Origin: Vibrio metschnikovii CIP 69.14
Lineage (GTDB): Bacteria; Pseudomonadota; Gammaproteobacteria; Enterobacterales; Vibrionaceae
Reading direction: 5' to 3'
Assembly (NCBI RefSeq): GCF_000176155.1
Contig: NZ_ACZO01000005.1
Coordinates: 1 to 64,000, forward strand
Length of the DNA: 64,000 bases
Below the pieces are notes generated by a model. That model saw only the letters and a list, made by a program, of their open reading frames with translations. It had not been told where the DNA came from and made no database searches. How positions within the stretch are numbered: position 1 is the stretch's first letter; each line of letters begins with the position of its first letter. This document shows, piece after piece, positions 48,769-58,821 of this stretch. Both the position numbers and the translations under genes were made by a program.

Positions 48769-50889
48769 TTAGTACTTTCTACGCCGCACTTTTAAGGCGT
48801 TTGGCATCACGCGGATTTTTCGCATGATCCCCGCTAAGTGGACTCGGTCTTTGGTGCTTAACAGTACCGTCACGGTATACAAACGGCCATCGCGCTCTTC
48901 GGTAGAGAGGCCGTGAATGTTTGAACCGGTATTGGAAATAACATTGGTTAAATCGGCCAGCGCACCTTGACGATTGTGCATATCCACCGTCAGTTCAGCG
49001 ATAAAGTCTTGGTCGTAATCTTTGGTCCATTCCACCGCCATGTATTTATCGGGCTCTCGTTGGTAGCCGCGTACATTTGGACAGGTTTCACGGTGTACAA
49101 CCAAGCCGCGTCCCGGAGAAACATGAGCAATAATCGAATCATCAGGGATTGGATGGCAGCAATTAGCGAAGGTTAATAAAATGCCTTCTGCGCCGCGGAT
49201 AGGTAATTTTTTCTTCGCCGAACCGTCAGGGTTTTCTGTTTCGTTGAGCTCATCGGCATTGCCCAGTAAGCGACGTGCGATGACGATACTCATTAGTTCA
49301 CCCAAACCAATCGCGGCGAGTAAATCTTGCTCGTTAGCGATTTTAAGTTCACTTAATACATGGGCAAAATTTTCTGGGCTGATGTCGGCCAGTGAGCGCT
49401 CACCGAGGGCGTGGTTGAGCAGTCGGCGACCTAAGGTGATTGACTCTTCGCGGCGCATGGTTTTCAGCACTTGGCGAATTTTAGTTCGCGCCCGAGAGGT
49501 CACCACATAGTTGAGCCAAGCGGCGTTTGGTCTTGCGCCGGGCGCACTGATAATCTCAACGGTTTGACCATTTTTAAGTGGTTTGCTCAGCGGGTAAGGG
49601 TTGCGATCGACTCGTGAACCCACGCAAGTATTGCCCACATCAGTATGAACCGCGTAAGCAAAATCGACCGCGGTAGCGCCCATCGGCAGTTCCACGATGC
49701 GCCCTTTGGGAGTAAAGACGTAGATTTCATCGGGGAAGAGATCCGATTTTACGTTTTCAATAAATTCAAACGAGTTACCCGCGCTTTGTTGTAGCTCAAG
49801 TAAACTTTGCATCCAACGCTGGGCTTTGACTTGCGCCGTGGTGCCTCCTCGTTCGCCATTAGCTTTATAAGACCAATGAGCGGCAACCCCTTTGTCGGCC
49901 ATTTGATCCATATCTTCGGTGCGAATTTGCACTTCGACAGGGACGCCATGTGGGCCGACCATGGAGGTATGTAACGATTGATAGCCGTTGGCTTTAGGGA
50001 CCGCGATGTAATCTTTCACTCGCCCTGGGCGTGGTTTATATAGGCTATGGACTTGGCCCAATACGCGATAACAGGTATCGGCAGAGTCGACAATCACTCG
50101 AAAAGCATAGATATCCATAATGGTGTGAAAGCGCAGTTCTTTAGTCTTCATCTTGTTATAGATGGAATAAAGATTTTTCTCTCGGCCAACCACTCGCGCT
50201 GAGAGGTTGACTTCTCGTAAGCGATCTTCAATTTCACTATGGATGCGTTGAATCATCTCTTTGCGATTACCACGAGCCGCTTTGACCACTTCTTTGAGGA
50301 CCCGAAAGCGATTCGGATATAAGGCTTCAAAACCCAGCTCTTCGAGCTCAGTTTTAATATTATGGATACCTAAGCGGTGAGCGAGAGGGGCATAGATCTC
50401 TAATGTTTCACGGGCAATTCGCCGTTTTTTATCGGGACGCAACGCACCGAGCGTACGCATGTTGTTCGTACGGTCAGAGAGTTTGATCAAGATGACTCGA
50501 ATGTCTTGCACCATCGCTAGCACCATTTTGCGAAAATTTTCCGCTTGGGCTTCTTTACGATCGCGAAACTTGAGTTTATCCAGTTTAGACACACCATCGA
50601 CCAGTTCGGCGACAGCGCTCCCAAATTGGGCTTCTAGTTGTGCTTTAGTGGCAGAGGTATCTTCGATAACATCGTGCAGCAAGGCCGCTTGCAGTGTTTC
50701 TAAATCCAAACGCATTTCCGCTAGGATTCGAGCCACTGCAACAGGGTGGATAATATACGGTTCCCCGCTTGAGCGGGTTTGCCCTTCATGAGCATCTCTT
50801 GCCACTAGGTAAGATTGGCGCAGAGCCTCTATTTGAGGCTCTGTGAGATATTCTTGGACAACACTTTTGAGGCTATCGAATAGATACAA
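48769..50889 (-). CDS. spoT: bifunctional (p)ppGpp synthetase/hydrolase SpoT
   Basis: Makes and mainly degrades the stringent-response alarmone. The 706 residues have an HD hydrolase domain (about 20-190; HPVAVARILAEM, ALLHDVIEDT), a synthetase domain (about 240-350; HTIMDIYAFRVIV), TGS (about 390-450; EIYVFTPKGRIVELPMGATAVDFAYAVH), a zinc-finger region (CCHPIPDD) and a C-terminal ACT domain. The start is TTG at 50889, as in E. coli spoT, giving MYLFDSLKSVV. It lies 38 bases after rpoZ. Confidence 0.97.
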   Translation of the reverse strand: MYLFDSLKSVVQEYLTEPQIEALRQSYLVARDAHEGQTRSSGEPYIIHPVAVARILAEMRLDLETLQAALLHDVIEDTSATKAQLEAQFGSAVAELVDGVSKLDKLKFRDRKEAQAENFRKMVLAMVQDIRVILIKLSDRTNNMRTLGALRPDKKRRIARETLEIYAPLAHRLGIHNIKTELEELGFEALYPNRFRVLKEVVKAARGNRKEMIQRIHSEIEDRLREVNLSARVVGREKNLYSIYNKMKTKELRFHTIMDIYAFRVIVDSADTCYRVLGQVHSLYKPRPGRVKDYIAVPKANGYQSLHTSMVGPHGVPVEVQIRTEDMDQMADKGVAAHWSYKANGERGGTTAQVKAQRWMQSLLELQQSAGNSFEFIENVKSDLFPDEIYVFTPKGRIVELPMGATAVDFAYAVHTDVGNTCVGSRVDRNPYPLSKPLKNGQTVEIISAPGARPNAAWLNYVVTSRARTKIRQVLKTMRREESITLGRRLLNHALGERSLADISPENFAHVLSELKIANEQDLLAAIGLGELMSIVIARRLLGNADELNETENPDGSAKKKLPIRGAEGILLTFANCCHPIPDDSIIAHVSPGRGLVVHRETCPNVRGYQREPDKYMAVEWTKDYDQDFIAELTVDMHNRQGALADLTNVISNTGSNIHGLSTEERDGRLYTVTVLLSTKDRVHLAGIMRKIRVMPNALKVRRRKY

Positions 50890-50927
50890 ATTTCAGGCCC
50901 GTCAGTTGAATCCTTGCTGATACAGAA

Positions 50928-51200
50928 TTAGCGGTTATGAACGATGCTGCTTACCGCGGCTAATTCTGCTGCTTCTTGCTCTTGTTGCTCTTGACGCTCA
51001 CGATTATCAAGTACATCTTTCGTGATCAGACCTTCTTCGATTTCGCGTAGAGCGATAACCGTGGTCTTATCGTTCTCTTCCGGCACTAGAGCGTCTTTAC
51101 CGCCCGTTTGAATTTGACGAGCGCGGCGAGCCGCAATCAGAACTAAGTCGAAACGGTTGCCAACTTTTTCAACAGCGTCTTGAACAGTTACGCGTGCCAT
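50928..51200 (-). CDS. rpoZ: RNA polymerase omega subunit
   Basis: Small subunit that helps assemble RNA polymerase and forms one ppGpp site. The 90 residues begin [20 protein letters not shown], the family signature, with [11 protein letters not shown] and [12 protein letters not shown]. It lies between gmk and spoT, as in other gammaproteobacteria. A TATACT -10-like element lies ~40 bases upstream on the minus strand without a good -35. Confidence 0.97.
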   Translation of the reverse strand: MARVTVQDAVEKVGNRFDLVLIAARRARQIQTGGKDALVPEENDKTTVIALREIEEGLITKDVLDNRERQEQQEQEAAELAAVSSIVHNR

Positions 51201-51356
51201 GAGAACTCCAAATAGTTAACTAAAATAGGGTTGATTGTAAAGTATACAGCCTAACGCTAACAGATACTAGCGACAGGCGATGCCCAAATTACATCGTCAT
51301 CCAACGCAAGTCAGCCGTGTTAGTGATGGCGACTTTCGTTGGTGGACAAGGCGGGG

Positions 51357-51980
<624 letters not shown>

Positions 51981-52332
51981 TTATTCGGTTCCACGTTTGA
52001 GTTGGAAGATGAGAGAAACGCTATTTTATCATTGTAAATTAACGCTAGTTTTATCTTAAGACTAGCACTGACCCAGTGTAATGCCGTTTAGAAAGTGGCA
52101 ATTTAGGTCAGAAAAATGGACGCGAAGAGTAGCATGATCCAGCGGATCGGCTCAAGTAAAAGCTGTGGCTATCTCGATAGGCTAATCTGTGTACAGAAAA
52201 ATTTCTTATTGAAGATAACGATTGCTTAATAAGTAACCCTTGCGAGCTTATCCTGTTTGCGTATAATCGCCGCCCTTAATTCAGCAATTGTTGTTCGATT
52301 AAGTAACATTATTAACTGAAGCTGCGGCTTTC
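51981..52332. other. gmk-yhhQ divergent intergenic region
   Basis: Contains the yhhQ promoter (52240-52267). Apart from this I see only AT-rich sequence and no small gene with a good ribosome site. The gmk promoter was not identified. Confidence 0.6.
52240..52267 (+). promoter_or_regulatory. sigma-70 promoter of yhhQ
   Basis: TTGCGA (52240-52245), a 16-base spacer and a perfect TATAAT (52262-52267). It points at the preQ1 riboswitch, giving a leader of about 100 bases before yhhQ. Confidence 0.68.
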
Positions 52333-52370
52333 CTTTGGGTTCCCTCGCCCCCAAACCAAACTAAAAAGGT
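52333..52370 (+). ncRNA. preQ1-I riboswitch upstream of yhhQ
   Basis: Stem UUUGGG (52334-52339) pairs with CCCAAA (52350-52355). The loop reads UUC-CCU-C-GCC and the tail CCAAACUAAAAAGG. This fits the preQ1 class I fold: after GGUUC, three loop bases (CCU, 52343-52345) pair with AGG at the tail end (52367-52369) to form the pseudoknot, and the next C (52346) is placed where the ligand-recognising cytosine of the Bacillus aptamer sits. The paired AGG is the yhhQ ribosome site six bases before the ATG, so bound preQ1 should block translation. YhhQ is a queuosine-precursor transporter, which supports the call. Confidence 0.78.
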
Positions 52371-52375
52371 CCAAT

Positions 52376-53047
52376 ATGAGTCCGTTTACTCCTGCTCAGT
52401 TGCGCAAAGCGCTGGTGTATTTAGTGTTATTTCATTTGGTGATTATTGCGTCAAGTAATTACCTTGTTCAACTACCGTTCACACTCTTCGGTTTTCACAC
52501 CACGTGGGGCGCGTTTACGTTTCCTTTTATCTTCCTTGCCACCGATTTAACGGTACGTATTTTTGGTGCTGGTTTAGCGCGTAGAATCATCTTTTGGGTG
52601 ATGCTTCCTGCGCTTGCGGTTTCCTATTTGTTATCGGTAATTTTCTTTGAAGGCCAGTTCCAAGGTTTCACACCACTCAGTGAATTTAACTTGTTTGTTG
52701 CGCGTATTGCGGTAGCGAGTTTTATGGCTTATTTGCTGGGGCAGATCTTAGATGTGCATGTCTTTAATCGCCTAAGACAGATGAAACAATGGTGGGTAGC
52801 GCCAACCGCGTCAACCCTATTCGGTAATGCACTGGATACAGTAGCCTTTTTTGCAATTGCTTTTTACCAAAGTCCAGATCCGTTCATGGCTGAGCATTGG
52901 ACTGAGATTGCTTTGGTCGATTATGGTTTGAAGCTCTTGATCAGCTTAGGTCTATTTGTTCCGATGTATGGGGTGCTACTGAATTATTTAATTAATAAAT
53001 TGACCTTGGTTAAACCCGAAACGTCAGGTAAGCCGATCAAGATATGA
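52376..53047 (+). CDS. yhhQ: queuosine precursor transporter YhhQ
   Basis: Inner-membrane transporter of the QPTR (YhhQ/COG1738) family that imports 7-cyano-7-deazaguanine or preQ1 for queuosine in tRNA. The 223 residues have about six membrane helices and family signatures (FTFPFIFLATDLTVRIFG, DVHVFNRLRQMK, STLFGNALDTVAFFAIAF). Monocistronic behind a preQ1-I riboswitch. Divergent from gmk. Confidence 0.94.
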   Translation: MSPFTPAQLRKALVYLVLFHLVIIASSNYLVQLPFTLFGFHTTWGAFTFPFIFLATDLTVRIFGAGLARRIIFWVMLPALAVSYLLSVIFFEGQFQGFTPLSEFNLFVARIAVASFMAYLLGQILDVHVFNRLRQMKQWWVAPTASTLFGNALDTVAFFAIAFYQSPDPFMAEHWTEIALVDYGLKLLISLGLFVPMYGVLLNYLINKLTLVKPETSGKPIKI

Positions 53048-53051
53048 ATAA

Positions 53052-53076
53052 TCAGCCCAGCATAATGCTGGGCTGA
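53052..53076. terminator. hairpin between yhhQ and the 53175-53696 gene
   Basis: TCAGCCCAGC and GCTGGGCTGA form a ten-base-pair stem four bases after the yhhQ stop codon. The T tract is poor on both strands, so its strength as a terminator is uncertain. Confidence 0.6.
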
Positions 53077-53174
53077 ATTGCACTTAAAGCGACGGACCGT
53101 TTAATGTTAGCCAGTCATGCCTTACTCGAGACAGCAAAACGCTGATAATCACTAAGCTTATTTTTAACGTTGGG

Positions 53175-53696
53175 TTAGTTTCGCTGACACAATAAAAGCA
53201 ATAATCGATCATCGGCTGCTAGCTTGTACCAACCGGCTGTTAAGTTTTCTTCTGTCGCAGGGATCTGTAAATCTTCGCTAAAATCTGCGCGGGCACCGGC
53301 CTCACAATCCACGACTTGAGGTACGCGTCTGGCATGCATTCGTCGTTCAAAAAAATATAAGTCAACCAGAACTAATGCAGAGTAGCGTTGATTAACGCTG
53401 GCATTATTAATATCAGCGGCAACAAAGCGCAGTGTTTGTGGGTAAAGATAACTCCAAGGTCGCCAGCCTGAACTTTCTTGCGCTGTGCGTATCACTTCAA
53501 CGCCAGCAGGTAATAGACTGCGTTGATGGCTAAACCAGGTGTATTCTGAGTAAATCTGAAAACCCAACATGCCAGCTCCGGCAAATACCGGAATAATCCA
53601 ATTAGGTAGTTTTTTCAGGGTGATCGCTCTCAATAACAAGGCGATGCCTGCGGCGCCTAAACCAGCGGAAAAGGTGGCAATTAATTCCCAAAACAT
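53175..53696 (-). CDS. uncharacterised membrane protein, 173 residues
   Basis: I do not recognise its family. Two or three hydrophobic helices lie in the first 55 residues (ATFSAGLGAAGIALLLRA; IIPVFAGAGMLGFQIY). The rest is soluble, probably periplasmic, with a cysteine in VVDCEAG and another in LLLCQRN. It is a single gene between yhhQ and the symporter. A similar gene lies here in V. cholerae as far as I remember. Confidence 0.75.
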   Translation of the reverse strand: MFWELIATFSAGLGAAGIALLLRAITLKKLPNWIIPVFAGAGMLGFQIYSEYTWFSHQRSLLPAGVEVIRTAQESSGWRPWSYLYPQTLRFVAADINNASVNQRYSALVLVDLYFFERRMHARRVPQVVDCEAGARADFSEDLQIPATEENLTAGWYKLAADDRLLLLLCQRN

Positions 53697-53728
53697 ACGG
53701 TCATCCTACTCAAACATAGTGTCTTGCT

Positions 53729-53758
53729 AAAAATTCGGGCTTTCAGTTGAAAGCCCGA
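53729..53758 (-). terminator. rho-independent terminator of the symporter operon
   Basis: On the minus strand CGGGCTTTC-AACT-GAAAGCCCGAATTTTT: a nine-base-pair stem with T-rich tail, 50 bases after the symporter stop codon. Confidence 0.88.
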
Positions 53759-53807
53759 GTGTACAGTGGTGAGTTGATGTTAATCTTGTCACCTTGGTTG
53801 CGATTGA

Positions 53808-55589
53808 TTAATGGTCAATCGCAACACCAGCGCCTTTTGGATAACGAACACTTTCTACCAAGTCCTGGATTTCTTTTGGTGGTGGCGCTGTAACCGCGGA
53901 TACCGCAAAGGCAACAGCAAAGTTAATCATGGCACCCACAGCACCGAATGATAGCGGTGAAATACCATAACCGAATGAGCCAAATAGCCAGTTATCCGGT
54001 GTATTGGGCAGCATATTCGTGCCCGGGATAAAGAACCAACCTAAATAAGTAAAGATATAGAGTAGAGTCACAATTAAACCAGTTAGCATACCGGCAATGG
54101 CACCAGCGCTGTTAATACGCTTAGAGAATATCCCCATCATCAATGCTGGGAATAAGGTTGCTGCTGCGATACCAAAGGCAAGGGCCACCACCTGCGCAGC
54201 AAACCCGGGCGGATTGAGCCCTAGATAGGTAGCCAGCAAGATAGCACCGGCCATGGAGATCCGAGCGGCTAACATTTCTCCTTTTTCACTGATGCGTGGA
54301 TTAATAATATTTTTGATTAAGTCATGACTAATGGCTGATGAGATGGCTAGTAACAAGCCTGCGGCGGTTGATAATGCAGCGGCAATACCACCGGCGGCGA
54401 TTAAGCCGATAACCCAACTTGGTAAATTGGCAATCTCAGGGTTGGCTAATACTAAGATATCATTATTTACCGTTAACTCATTGCCAGCCCAGCCGCGCTC
54501 TGCCGCTTTTTCAGCAAAAGCAGGAGTGTCGTTGTACATTTGGATTCGGCCATCATTGTTTTTATCATCCCAGCGGATTAAGCCAGTTTGCTCCCAAGTT
54601 TGAATCCAGTCAGGACGTTCTGCGTAATTAAGCGCAGGCGCACTAGGACCATCAGGATAAAGGGTGGTTAACAAGTTTAAACGTGCCATAGAGGCAACCG
54701 CTGGAGCAGTTAAATACAGTAAGGCGATAAACACTAAGGTCCAGCCAGCCGACCAACGTGCATCCGCCACTTTCGGTACCGTGAAGAAACGGATAATAAC
54801 GTGTGGTAAGCCTGCCGTACCTATCATTAATGATAAGGTAAACAGTACCATATTCAGTTTATTACTGACGTCAGCGGTGTAATCTTGGAAGCCAAGTTCA
54901 CTGACAATTTCGTTTAATTTCACCAGCAGTGGTAGGCCTGATTCAGTGTGAGTACTAAACATACCGAACATCGGAATCGGATTATTGGTTAGCTGTAATG
55001 AAATAAAAACCGCAGGAATGGTATAGGCAATAATTAACACTACATATTGAGCAACTTGGGTGTAAGTAATGCCTTTCATACCGCCGAATACGGCGTAAAT
55101 AAATACCACAGCAGCAGCGATCCAGATCCCCGTAGAAGAGCTGACTTCTAGGAAGCGGGAGAAAGCGACACCTGCGCCGGTCATTTGACCGATAACATAG
55201 GTCACGGACATGATAATTAAACAAACAACTGCCGTGATACGAGCGCCTTTGCTGTAAAAGCGATCACCGATAAAATCAGGCACGGTAAATTTACCGAATT
55301 TACGTAGGTAGGGTGCTAACAGCATGGCTAAAAGGACATACCCTCCCGTCCAGCCCATTAAGAAAGAAGAGTTGGCATAACCACCGGCAGCCAGCAAACC
55401 CGCCATCGAGATAAATGAAGCAGCAGACATCCAGTCGGCGGCGGTTGCCATACCGTTAGTAATCGGATTAACGCCACCACCGGCGACGTAAAACTCTTTC
55501 GTTGACCCAGCGCGGGCCCAAATGGCGATACCGATGTAGAGTGCAAAAGAGGCACCAACAAACAGTAAGTTGATTGCAAATTGACTCAT
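53808..55589 (-). CDS. sodium:solute symporter (SSS family, ActP-like)
   Basis: Inner-membrane Na+-coupled symporter of 593 residues with about 13 membrane helices. The N-terminal YVAGGGVNPITNGMATAADWMSAASF and the middle GLLLAISSAISHDL and FGIAAATLFPALMMGIF are typical of acetate/short-chain-acid members. The substrate cannot be fixed from sequence. A DUF4212 gene precedes it by five bases, the usual pairing for this subgroup. A CrbR-like regulator lies 2.4 kb away. Confidence 0.9.
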   Translation of the reverse strand: MSQFAINLLFVGASFALYIGIAIWARAGSTKEFYVAGGGVNPITNGMATAADWMSAASFISMAGLLAAGGYANSSFLMGWTGGYVLLAMLLAPYLRKFGKFTVPDFIGDRFYSKGARITAVVCLIIMSVTYVIGQMTGAGVAFSRFLEVSSSTGIWIAAAVVFIYAVFGGMKGITYTQVAQYVVLIIAYTIPAVFISLQLTNNPIPMFGMFSTHTESGLPLLVKLNEIVSELGFQDYTADVSNKLNMVLFTLSLMIGTAGLPHVIIRFFTVPKVADARWSAGWTLVFIALLYLTAPAVASMARLNLLTTLYPDGPSAPALNYAERPDWIQTWEQTGLIRWDDKNNDGRIQMYNDTPAFAEKAAERGWAGNELTVNNDILVLANPEIANLPSWVIGLIAAGGIAAALSTAAGLLLAISSAISHDLIKNIINPRISEKGEMLAARISMAGAILLATYLGLNPPGFAAQVVALAFGIAAATLFPALMMGIFSKRINSAGAIAGMLTGLIVTLLYIFTYLGWFFIPGTNMLPNTPDNWLFGSFGYGISPLSFGAVGAMINFAVAFAVSAVTAPPPKEIQDLVESVRYPKGAGVAIDH

Positions 55590-55594
55590 GAAAA

Positions 55595-55855
55595 TTACTC
55601 CTCTACACCAAATTTTTTATCTAACTTGTTCATTTTCCATGCATAGATAAAAATGATCGCGATAAAGGTAATAATTGAACCTTGTTGTGCAAACCAGAAG
55701 CCCAGATCCGTCCCGCCAATATGAATGTCAGCGAGCATCGGGCGCAGCAAGATTGCAAATCCATAAGATACTAAGGCCCAAACGATCAGGCTAATTGTTA
55801 TGTAGCGCAGGTTAGCGCTCCAGTAAGCAGCGGCGTTGTTGTTATGATCAGCCAT
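55595..55855 (-). CDS. DUF4212 small membrane subunit of the symporter
   Basis: An 86-residue protein with two membrane helices (about 18-38 and 52-70; FWFAQQGSIITFIAIIFIYAW). DUF4212 proteins are found next to SSS symporters of this type and are thought to be accessory subunits. It is first in the two-gene operon, with GGAAGAAGGGA upstream of the ATG. Confidence 0.88.
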   Translation of the reverse strand: MADHNNNAAAYWSANLRYITISLIVWALVSYGFAILLRPMLADIHIGGTDLGFWFAQQGSIITFIAIIFIYAWKMNKLDKKFGVEE

Positions 55856-56203
55856 AGTTGTGTCCCTTCTTCCCTGTAATGTTAAATTATTGTTACTCTT
55901 GAAGGTTAGCAGGCTTTATGCTAGCGATCTGTGCAACTTTAGTCGTGATGGGGGCTGTTTTATTTGCTTGATTTATAATGGTTTATTTTTGTTTTTAGCG
56001 GTTTTTTTAGTGAGTAGAGCGAAGAGATTAGCCAAAGGTATAATAAGCGCTATTCGCTCAGTGAGGCGTCTTTGCTGGATCTATTTTGTCTAAATCGTCA
56101 TTTGTTTACATAAACTTTTCGTTACTGTGTCATAAAGTAGTGCACAATATAGACCAAAGACAATGTGTTAGGGCGATATCATTAATCGATGATAGGAGGA
56201 TAC
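55856..56203. other. symporter-nhaP2 divergent intergenic region
   Basis: About 350 AT-rich bases. It must hold the promoters of both operons, but I could not identify convincing -10/-35 pairs or a complete CRP site, and no small gene stands out. Confidence 0.5.
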
Positions 56204-57943
56204 GTGGACGCAGTTACCATTAATAGTTTTTTTCTGATTGGAGCATTACTGATCGCATTAAGCGTTTTGCTCAGTCCCGTATCATCCAAATTAGGCATTC
56301 CAATTTTATTGGTGTTTCTCGCCGTCGGTATGCTGGCGGGAGAAGATGGTTTAGGGGGCATTGTTTTTGATAATTACCCCTTGGCTTATTTGATTGGTAA
56401 TTTGGCGTTAGCAATCATTTTGCTGGATGGTGGGATGCGCACTCGGGTGGCGAGTTTCCGTGTCGCTTTATGGCCATCGATCTCCCTCGCTACTTTTGGG
56501 GTGGCGATTACCACCATGCTGACAGGCTTGATGGCCATGTGGCTCTTTGACCTGAGTTTATTACAAGGGATCTTAGTCGGTGCCATTGTTGGTTCTACGG
56601 ATGCGGCGGCCGTTTTCTCGTTACTTAAAGGTCGCAGCCTAAATGAACGGGTAGGGGCGACACTGGAGATTGAATCGGGCACCAACGATCCAATGGCGAT
56701 ATTTCTTACTGTGACTCTGATTGCTGTATTGGGTAATCAAGGCCTAGATTTAAGTGCTGGATTTTTAGCGCTGAGTTTTGTTCAGCAATTTGGTGTTGGT
56801 GCGTTGATGGGCTTGATCGGAGGTTGGCTATTGTGGAAGTTGATTAACCACACTCAGCTACCTGAAGGGCTCTACTCAATCTTAACCGTCAGTGGTGGTT
56901 TAATCATTTTCGCTTTGTCCAATGCTTTAGGTGGTAGCGGTATTTTGTCGATTTACTTAGTCGGTTTACTGCTCGGTAACCGTCCAACTCGTGGTCGTCA
57001 ATCTATTTTAAACGTGCTGGATGGCATGACGTGGTTGGCTCAAATTGGCATGTTCTTGGTGCTAGGGTTATTAGTCACTCCTTCTAATTTACTGGATATT
57101 GCTTTACCAGGATTAGCTTTAGCGTTTGGGATGATCGTCTTTGCGCGTCCGTTGTCGGTGTGGATAAGCTTACTGCCCTTTAAAAGCTTTACCGCTCGTG
57201 AAAAGTGGTTTGTCTCTTGGGTGGGGTTGCGTGGCGCGGTGCCGATTATTTTGGCCGTGTTTCCGATGATGGCCGGATTACCAGACGCGCAGTTGTATTT
57301 TAATCTCGCATTTTTCGTGGTTATGGTCTCCCTAATCGTGCAGGGAGGCTCACTAACTCAAGCGATGAGTTTGGCTAAAGTGGAACTGCCCCCAAAACCC
57401 GAGCCGATTTATCGTACTGGTGTCGAAGCTTTTCCTGCCAGTCAGTGGGAGCTGTTTGTCTATCGACTCAAAGAAGATAAATGGTGTATCGGTGAACCGC
57501 TACGCAACTTGTTTATGCCGGAAGGAACTCGAATTGTGGCAGTGTTTCGCGATCAACAATTGCTTTATCCGTCCGGTAGCACTCAGCTACAAGAGGCGGA
57601 TATTCTTTGTGTCTTAGGTCAAGAGAACGATCTTCCAGCTTTAAGCCAATTGTTCAGTGAAGCGCCAGAAAAAGCCTCGTTGGCTCGCTTTTTTGGTGAT
57701 TTTTTCTTGGACATTAATACCAAGTTGGTCGATGTCGCATTGTTGTACGGTTTAGATTTAGGTGATCAATCGGCAAATATGACGCTGAAAGAGTTGGTTG
57801 CTGAGCAGTTAGGTAACAGCCCTGTATTGGGGGACTATTTTGAATGGTACGGCTTGCAGTGGGTGGTAGCGGATGTGATCGATTGGCAAGTGACCAAAGT
57901 CGGTTTACGCTTACCTGCCGAAGAGGAAGAGTCGACAGAATAA
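56204..57943 (+). CDS. nhaP2: potassium/proton antiporter NhaP2 (CvrA)
   Basis: CPA1-family antiporter that expels K+ (and Na+) in exchange for protons. The 579 residues hold about 12 membrane helices with the ion-site segments [16 protein letters not shown] and [12 protein letters not shown], then a RCK_C/TrkA-C domain (about 405-480; [11 protein letters not shown]) and a C-terminal CorC/HlyC domain. The GTG at 56204 is chosen because TAGGAGG lies seven bases upstream and the protein then starts (M)DAVTINSFF as in V. cholerae NhaP2; an in-frame ATG at 56189 contains this ribosome site. Confidence 0.95.
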   Translation: MDAVTINSFFLIGALLIALSVLLSPVSSKLGIPILLVFLAVGMLAGEDGLGGIVFDNYPLAYLIGNLALAIILLDGGMRTRVASFRVALWPSISLATFGVAITTMLTGLMAMWLFDLSLLQGILVGAIVGSTDAAAVFSLLKGRSLNERVGATLEIESGTNDPMAIFLTVTLIAVLGNQGLDLSAGFLALSFVQQFGVGALMGLIGGWLLWKLINHTQLPEGLYSILTVSGGLIIFALSNALGGSGILSIYLVGLLLGNRPTRGRQSILNVLDGMTWLAQIGMFLVLGLLVTPSNLLDIALPGLALAFGMIVFARPLSVWISLLPFKSFTAREKWFVSWVGLRGAVPIILAVFPMMAGLPDAQLYFNLAFFVVMVSLIVQGGSLTQAMSLAKVELPPKPEPIYRTGVEAFPASQWELFVYRLKEDKWCIGEPLRNLFMPEGTRIVAVFRDQQLLYPSGSTQLQEADILCVLGQENDLPALSQLFSEAPEKASLARFFGDFFLDINTKLVDVALLYGLDLGDQSANMTLKELVAEQLGNSPVLGDYFEWYGLQWVVADVIDWQVTKVGLRLPAEEEESTE

Positions 57944-57963
57944 GTCCTATAGTTAATTCAATG

Positions 57964-58003
57964 GACTGGCAGTGAGCGTGGGTGATGACGCACACAGCCA
58001 GTC
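57964..58003. terminator. hairpin between converging nhaP2 and crbR
   Basis: GACTGGC and GCCAGTC, with further pairing inside (GTGAGCG / CGCACAC), form a long imperfect hairpin between the two stop codons. It has no clear T run, so it may be a weak bidirectional terminator. Confidence 0.5.
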
Positions 58004-58005
58004 AA

Positions 58006-58635
58006 CTACCATTCGATTTGTTTGAGCAAAATCACCGCTTGAGTTCGGTTGGTGACATTGAGTTTGCGAAAAATTGCTGTCATATGTGCTTTAATGGTCG
58101 CTTCAGAGACATTTAATTCATAGGCGATTTGTTTATTCAGTAAACCGTCGGAGAGCATCCCTAACACTTTATATTGTTGGGGCGTGAGCGTAGCGATTTT
58201 CTCGGCTAAATCATTGCCTTGATTAGGCATGTCCGCTAATCCTGCGGGGAAATAAGGTTCGCCATTGAGTACCTGATTAAGGGCGCTGATCAAGCTGCGC
58301 ATATCGCTCGATTTAGGAATAAAACCAAACGCACCATGATGTTTGACTTGAGAGACTATCGCTGATTCTTCACTGGCAGAAATAACCACGATGGGCAACT
58401 CAGGGTAAAGCGCGCGCAATTGAATCAAGCCCGACATGCCATTGGCTCCGGGCATTTTCAGGTCGAGCAGCAGTAGGTCAACATCCGCTTGCTGGCTTAA
58501 TAAGCTCAATAAAGCGTCTAATGAATCTGCTTCAAGTAAATGAGCCCCGCTGATCGCCATATGCACGGATTGAAACAGCGCATTACGAAACAATGGGTGA
58601 TCATCAGCGATAATAATGGTGTAGGTCGAATCCAT
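58006..58635 (-). CDS. crbR: LuxR-type response regulator, CrbR-like
   Basis: Two-component response regulator of 209 residues. The receiver domain has D10-D11, phospho-acceptor D58 (LLLLDLKMPG) and the C-terminal KSS; the DNA-binding domain is of the NarL/FixJ type (LTPQQYKVLGMLSDGLLNKQIAYELNVSEATIKAHM). In V. cholerae the gene in this position (VC2702, from memory) is CrbR, which with the kinase CrbS activates the acetate switch gene acs-1. No kinase gene is next to it here, as also in V. cholerae. The symbol is by synteny and similarity. Confidence 0.8.
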   Translation of the reverse strand: MDSTYTIIIADDHPLFRNALFQSVHMAISGAHLLEADSLDALLSLLSQQADVDLLLLDLKMPGANGMSGLIQLRALYPELPIVVISASEESAIVSQVKHHGAFGFIPKSSDMRSLISALNQVLNGEPYFPAGLADMPNQGNDLAEKIATLTPQQYKVLGMLSDGLLNKQIAYELNVSEATIKAHMTAIFRKLNVTNRTQAVILLKQIEW

Positions 58636-58749
58636 GACGTTAATTACTTTTGAATATTTAGTTACAGAAATTATTGTCTTGTTTGTTGATAGTCACAATG
58701 GCGATGAACTAAAAGTCTGAACTGTATCGCCTTTTTATTGTGCTCAATG

Positions 58750-58785
58750 AAAAAAGCGTCAAATGGGTAAGCACTTGACGCTTAA
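58750..58785 (-). terminator. rho-independent terminator of pulA
   Basis: On the minus strand AAGCGTCAA...TTGACGCTTTTTT: a nine-base-pair stem around a 12-base loop with T6 tail, about 40 bases after the pulA stop codon. Confidence 0.85.
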
Positions 58786-58821
58786 TAATAGGCTTCGTTT
58801 ACGAGCTACTTTTTTAGCCTA

